The notes beneath the pieces were generated by a model that was given only the letters and a program-made list of their open reading frames with translations, ran no database searches and was not told where the DNA came from. Positions 58,148 through 64,000 of a DNA stretch of 64,000 nucleotides are shown piece after piece; position 1 is the first letter of the stretch; each line of letters starts with the position of its first letter. Source of the DNA: Adiantum capillus-veneris (Eukaryota > Streptophyta > Polypodiopsida > Polypodiales > Pteridaceae); the NCBI GenBank assembly GCA_014529385.2, contig CM043963.1, forward strand, positions 64,345,469 to 64,409,468, in the 5' to 3' direction. Both the position numbers and the translations under genes were made by a program.

Positions 58148-59454
58148 TCACTTAGACAATATGATTTCGTCTGTAGCCCAATCTTTGTAAACAAGCATAG
58201 TGGCCTCCATCCGCCTTCCAATCTATACAACCAAAAAATGGGCAATCAAAATACAAAAACCCACAAAAAATAAGAAAAGGTAGCTAAGCAAGCACAAAGC
58301 AGACCTTGCGTTGTTCCAGTTTGAAACTTGCATTACCGACATCCTCGAATCCCATTATGACAAAGTGTTCCCAAAGATTGGCAAGAGTCCAATGAGGATT
58401 CACTGCAACCACCTCCACCTCGTTATTGGGCATGCGGACACGAATTTCAAAGGATTGAACCTCTTCGACTGTCAGTTGCAAGGGTATCCATGTGCCACGT
58501 TTGTGCATCCACCTCTCGTAGCTAAACCGTGGATACAAGGTGCACCTTGCTTTCAAATACCGAAGGCAAAGCTGTGTGGGGGACACATTGCACTTATAAC
58601 GTCAACATAGCCCCAATTGACACCTAGAATGGTGTCCATTGCATCTATGTCAACTTCTTTGCAAACAATTATTGTTGGTGTTTCTACAATCGGTAGAGAG
58701 CGGAATGCATGCACAAACAAATGAATGGGACAATGCCAACTGAGACCCACCGATCTGGTTGCCTTACCAAACTTTAGGGACCCTTGGAAATCTTGCAGCA
58801 CCTTGCGCTTGAAAGAAAGCAAAGCCCAATGGTCTGGAGTTGGCCATTCTGCACTGTGCAATGAGGGTGTCTCCAAGGATTCTAACCTACCATAGCTTTG
58901 GCTTGACTTCGGCACCACGTACTTGTGGGAGTACATGAATATTCGCTGCTCGGTAAGTTTTTTCGATGAGACATTAGGAAACATAAGCTCCCCAATGTGA
59001 GCATGCACAACCATGAATGTGCCTGAGAGGCACTCAAGCGGCTGCTCCTCAACTAAGCTGGATGGAAAAACATCTTTACAAATGCCATTAGTTAAACATA
59101 ATGATCACATAAACGTAATCATGACATATGCATGGGATAGATAAACCATGAAAACTTACAATGAGGTGAAAATTGAGTTGAAGCTCTCTTGAGGTGGATC
59201 TCAGCTACACTGTAGACGTGTTGCACAATGGCTACCATTCCGAACTTGGTTTCTTTGAATTCCAATAGCCGGCCCTTCCAATGACGTTCCAATATGCCTC
59301 GACACCGTACGCGATGAGGTCCAGCACATGACGGTTGCATGTAGACCCATGCACCCTTCTTGAATACTTGTGGGATCCATACCCCCTCTGAGTCTTTTGT
59401 GTTGTGCAACACAATCTCCTCTATCTCTGGTTTGGGCCGTCTATGCGTGGACAT
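58148..59454 (-). CDS. Transposon gene A, unknown, ubiquitin-like C-terminus
   Basis: Exon 1 (59160-59454) starts 'MSTHRRPKPEIEEIVLHN'. A GT-AG intron 59053-59159 fits in phase to exon 2 (from 59052: 'LECLSGTFMVVHAHIGELMF'). The reading frame changes once near 58550-58600 (a further intron or a frameshift). Exon 3 then ends at 58305 and a phase-0 intron (58223-58304) leads to a last exon 58148-58222 ending 'MLVYKDWATDEIILSK'. The last 80 residues have a beta-grasp-like order: 'FEIRVRMPNNEVEVVAV', helix 'TLANLWEHF', then 'SFKLEQRK' and 'ATMLVYKDW'. This is reminiscent of ubiquitin-like folds, without a diglycine end. The rest matches no family I know. Gene B starts about 200 bases further on the same strand. 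Confidence 0.55.
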
Positions 59455-59966
59455 GCTTGGGAAGTTGGGTTTAGGAAGGGATTTGAAAGAGTTGAGTACT
59501 GTGGAGAGAGAATGAGGAGCTGAGGGGAGGGTGAGGTGAGTTGCCTGTGGTGGCTATGGTGGCTTTGATAGTGGAGATAGAGAAAGAGGGGAGGAGTGAG
59601 AGGTAGAGAGGATAGTGGAGCTGTGGGCTATGGAGTGTAGGACTGTAGAGGGTTGATGGAGGTGTGAGAGAAGGGGGAGCTATGGAGAGAGAGTGGTGGA
59701 AAGCTTTTGGCTATGGCGGCCTTGACTGTAGAGAGAGAATGGGAGGAGGGAGAAGAGGGAGAGTGTGGGAGAGAAAAGTAATGAGGGAGGATTTTGAGGG
59801 GAAAAATCGACTTTTTTAAGTTAGTTTATATTTTGGGGCAGTTTTGGAGGCAAATGGGTCAACTTTGGAACTTTTAAAAAAATTTCAATTTTTATGGTTT
59901 TTAAGCATGCGCGTTTTTTTTGGGGGGGTCCCTCCCTCTTTTATGAAACCTCTCTCCTCCTATTTA
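59455..59966. other. Transposon right subterminal region
   Basis: Strongly purine-biased GAG/GGA-rich sequence (59480-59790) upstream of gene A, then A/T-rich sequence to the C tract. It is probably the promoter of gene A and the subterminal transposase-binding zone; no gene. Confidence 0.5.
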
Positions 59967-59991
59967 CCCCCCCCCCCCCCCCCCCCCCCCC
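59967..59991. repeat. C tract at transposon right end
   Basis: 25 uninterrupted C after CCTATTTA, the inverse of the left G tract followed by GTAAA. Confidence 0.85.
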
Positions 59992-60124
59992 AGCCTACCT
60001 CCCACCTCTCTCTAAGAACCAAGCATTGAAGAGGGAGACAATTAGGCTGCACCCCTACCATTCCTCTCTCTCTAGGTGATATCCCAAGAGCCTTCTCATT
60101 GGTTCTCCCTTAAGCCTTCACTAA

Positions 60125-61427
60125 TCAAAAAGGCCCAAGGAGAGTCCATATTTTTCCTAATGGGTTCTTTCCCTTATTATTGCTAGGACCTAGGACACTT
60201 CTTCCTTCCTTATCTTGTGTGGTACTCTTCCCAATAGGCATCACTAATGTATCCTCTAGCTTTGTTGCCTTCTCCAAGGTGATCACACTTACCACTTTTG
60301 TCTTTCCCTTTTCCTCTTGGGTTAATCCACTGGTTCTTTCTTCTCCTTTGATTTCAATGCCATAATCATTTGACCTAGTTAGAACCTGTCTTGGCAATGG
60401 ATACATGTCTCCCCCCATCCTTGGTGGCTTATCACATTGCGGGATGATGTGGCTCAACTCTTCGCAATTATAACATGCGAGCATCTGCCTCCACACTCTA
60501 CCATCGCTTTGTCCAACACCATTCCTGGGTCTTTATTCACCTCCTGGGATGATTTGAAAATGTCCCCTGACCTCAATTATGTCCCACAATACCTAGCATG
60601 TTTAGGCTGAGATTATTCATTAAATCTACCACTTGCCTCATGTCTTTCCTTAGCCCATCATCTTGCACTGCTGTAGTGACCACTGCTAGCATAACCTGAG
60701 GAGTAACAAAAACCACTGGTTCATGATGAACCCCTGGTATGCAACCTCGCAAAGAATCCATAGACTGAAACTCAGACCTCCTGAGTACAAACTCTACTCC
60801 TTGCTGACTCATTCTTCTCAGCTTCCACTCTTTGTTTCTCGCTACCTCTAGTGCATCTTCATATGTCCTAGGATTCTTTAGCTCCACTGTCCAACATATA
60901 TTCTCCCGAAGACCAGCCCATAACCTATCCTTCTTCATGTCGGGTGGGGGTACCTATGGTGCTAAGGCCTTGCACATCCTCTCCCATGCCATTGAAAACT
61001 TATGTATGTACGCATCTATTGGCTCACCTTCCCTTTGCACTAAACCCTATACTTCTTGCCACACTTTTTCAGGATCTTTTGTCTTCACAAACTCCACTTC
61101 CAATCCATGCCTTAGATTGTCCCAACTTAATCTCATAGGAAGATCAGCCACATGCAACTCCTCTTCAAATGCTTTGGACCAAACTCGTGAATCACTCTTC
61201 AAACAAATTTGGAGAATACGTAACAATTGTGCAGGATCGTGGATTTGATTGCTAATGCAGGCAACCTCCATCCTTTCCAAAAATCCTTCCACATCTTCAT
61301 CACTTCTTCCATGAAATTCTGGATAAGCGAAAGCCAAAGCTACCCAAGTTTTAATGCGTTGAGAACCCCTTCTAGCACAGGTGCAAGAACCCAAACTTTT
61401 TACTGACTCAATCCCCAAAAATTTCAA
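60125..61427 (-). pseudogene. gag of the 20 kb Tat element
   Basis: The gag core has 'WVALAFAYPEFHGRSDEDV' and 'FLERMEVACISNQIHDPAQL', and a zinc knuckle 'CYNCEELSHIIPQC' lies near 60470. It sits next to the 5' LTR side, separated from the linker by the DNA transposon. Fossil. Confidence 0.75.
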
Positions 61428-62136
61428 TGGAGCTCATCTTTAGATAAGAACAAACACATGCACATCAAATGAGTTTTCATAATTAATCATCGAAATTACA
61501 ACATGCAAAGGGCATTTCAGTATCTCTCTTAGTCTTCTTGTCCCGAACATAAAGACTATGCACTGCTGGCAGATTTTTTCCAAAAATAGAGCAATAAGAA
61601 CCCAAAATATAGATTGTATATGTATGCATAACCTGTCAACGATAGAACACGAGCGTCAACAAGTAGAAATCACTAGTACATAGCCTATGGAAAGGTCACA
61701 AAAAGGGTGCTCTATCCACCTGTATCACTGAAATAATCTCACATTTGAGAATCCCCCAGCTCAATAAAACCTCACGCTATCGACCCTCTTACGAAAGCTT
61801 ATGCAAATCTCGTATAGCCAAGTCTCATAAATGACTATCTTCCAGACCAAGTCTCAAAAATGGATTGGATTGCCAAATAAAACCAAGTATGGCTCCACAA
61901 AGGAGTACAATGGAAGTATCCTCAAGTAACGTACAATACCAGACAATGTGTTCAAACAGGCGCTAAAGAATGCATACCCACAGCAACTGCAAGTGACTTC
62001 CACTTTCCAGTATATCACTCTACTCCAGCTACCTGTACCTGTACCTGTACCTGTAATTTGCAATCTATAATCTCGAATCCTGAATCCCAAAGCTGAAGGT
62101 ACTCAAAGAAGATCCTTCGTGGGGGTGTCAAAAGAA
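61428..62136 (-). other. 5' leader of the 20 kb Tat element
   Basis: Non-coding leader between primer site (near 62115-62132, TGACACCCCCACGAAGG on the minus strand) and gag. It contains four CTGTAC-type repeats at about 62033-62055. No gene seen. Confidence 0.6.
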
Positions 62137-63401
<1,265 letters not shown>

Positions 63402-64000
63402 ACGTCAACTCCCAATGGCTTGGCTCTATCACCAAAGTAATCCACCACACTATGGTTGCTTCGCGCATCAATTTCCATCAAGGGGCTAGAAAGAATGTCA
63501 AACTCATGGAAATCAAATACAAAATTGATGCAAAGGGGAAAACCAATGCCATAAATTCTTCCCAAGGAAATTCCAACAACAACAACAACAACAGTCGGTC
63601 CAAGGAGAAGGGAGTTTACAAAGGAGAAAATAAAATCTCTCATGAAGAGCCTGAAGCTTTTTGCAAGGACCACAAATGTTCTAAATATGGGGAGCAAGGA
63701 CATGGCTATCGTTCTTGCCCCAAGAGAAATTCCCGCAATGAGACTAATAGATCTTCCACTATCAAATCTCCAAAAGAGGATGCTCATTGCAAAGGATCAC
63801 CTCTCTCCTATGCTTGGGGAAAGGTAAGGGAGCATGATGCATTCATCTTGTTTGAACCTTGCTCCACTCACAACTTCTTATCAACGGACTTGGCCACCAA
63901 GTTGGGCATTCAATCTTTTGAGATGGGAAATATTGCCACTGCCAATACAACTTTCAATGGACAACAAGCTTCTGTTACTCCCTTGATTGGGAAGTTGAGG
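63402..64000 (+). mobile_element. Right part of the split gypsy element, runs off the window
   Basis: Resumes with ACGT, the target duplication. It encodes the rest of a gag ('TMVASRINFHQGARKNVKLM', an Asn run from AAC repeats near 63570, a zinc-knuckle-like 'CSKYGEQGHGYRSC') and the start of a protease ('FILFEPCSTHNFLSTDLATK'). The element continues past 64000. Fossil. Confidence 0.75.

Larger units (their letters stand above)
50941..59991 (+). mobile_element. DNA transposon of about 9 kb, RAG1-like transposase, H3-like cargo
   Basis: This block interrupts the gag-to-linker part of a Tat element. The left end is AGGGGGAA plus a G tract (50949-50985, one C) then GTAAACC; the right end is the inverse, ATTTAC plus a C tract (59967-59991). 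The shared inverted core is (G)n-GTAAA, and AGG-rich bases lie outside both tracts. Weaker inverted likeness continues inside (CCTCCAAAACT blocks near 51226 left and, inverted, near 59845 right). It carries a transposase (plus), a histone H3-like gene (plus) and two unknown genes (minus). I could not define a target duplication because the G tracts blur the ends. A truncated sister lies at 32291-33597. It does not fit Transib (CACTATGG ends), CACTA or hAT termini. Confidence 0.65.

Noticed and set aside
50941-59991. Helitron or virus-derived origin of the 9 kb element
   Set aside because: No Rep/helicase, polymerase, capsid or retroviral-type integrase is seen; the ends are inverted, and the enzyme looks like an RNase H-fold transposase.
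50941-59991. Direct assignment to Transib
   Set aside because: The ends are G tracts rather than CACTATGG-type, and only the C-terminal block is clearly similar.

Overview
The window is repeat-rich nuclear DNA of a land plant. It is filled with Ty3/gypsy and Ty1/copia LTR elements carrying plant-type primer sites (tRNA-Met type TGGTATCAAAGC/TGGTATCAGAGC and the plant gypsy type TGGCGCCGTTGCCGGG), Tat-type gypsy elements with a second RNase H, long CA/GA/CT microsatellites and short-intron genes. A fern or other non-seed plant is my best guess from the look of the gypsy proteins, at low confidence. I see no ordinary single-copy host gene, no tRNA or rRNA, and no CRISPR.

Layout. 1-6560: a degraded gypsy element on the minus strand. 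6560-10600: a gypsy RT fragment (minus), then a gag-less gypsy pol (plus). 10663-17170: a gag-protease-only gypsy-type element (plus). 17190-21000: a patchwork of gypsy scraps, repeated at 33590-35873. 21763-31035: a young, nearly whole Tat-type gypsy element with 1.57 kb LTRs, inserted in a gag-only element copy (20996-21762 plus 31036-31796). 31797-33597: a second copy of the left end of the DNA transposon described below. 34939-36689: gypsy pol (plus). 36690-41719: a copia element (minus). 41725-43250 and 63402-64000: two halves of one gypsy element (plus), split by a 20.15 kb insertion. That insertion (43251-63401) is a Tat-type gypsy element on the minus strand with LTRs of about 1.26 kb. 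It has itself received a gag-only element (47696-50441, TSD GAACA) and a DNA transposon of about 9 kb (about 50941-59991).

The 9 kb DNA transposon is the most interesting object. Its ends are inverted G/C tracts. On the plus strand it has a four-exon gene for an RNase H-fold transposase whose last exon resembles the catalytic-glutamate block of RAG1/Transib. Behind it lies a histone H3-like coding region: an exact ARTKQTAR start, a long novel tail and a recognisable histone fold. On the minus strand, convergent to these, are two further intron-containing genes of unknown function; one ends in a ubiquitin-like segment. Two matching 18-bp stem / 30-nt loop hairpins sit between the convergent units. 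The transposase and H3-like genes carry in-frame stops, so this copy is decaying, but splice sites and reading frames still agree with each other.

Relative ages from nesting: the gypsy element at 41.7 kb is oldest, then the 20 kb Tat element, then its two insertions, then the copying of 48922-52215 to the 21-33 kb region, then the Tat element at 21763. No absolute dates can be given from sequence alone.
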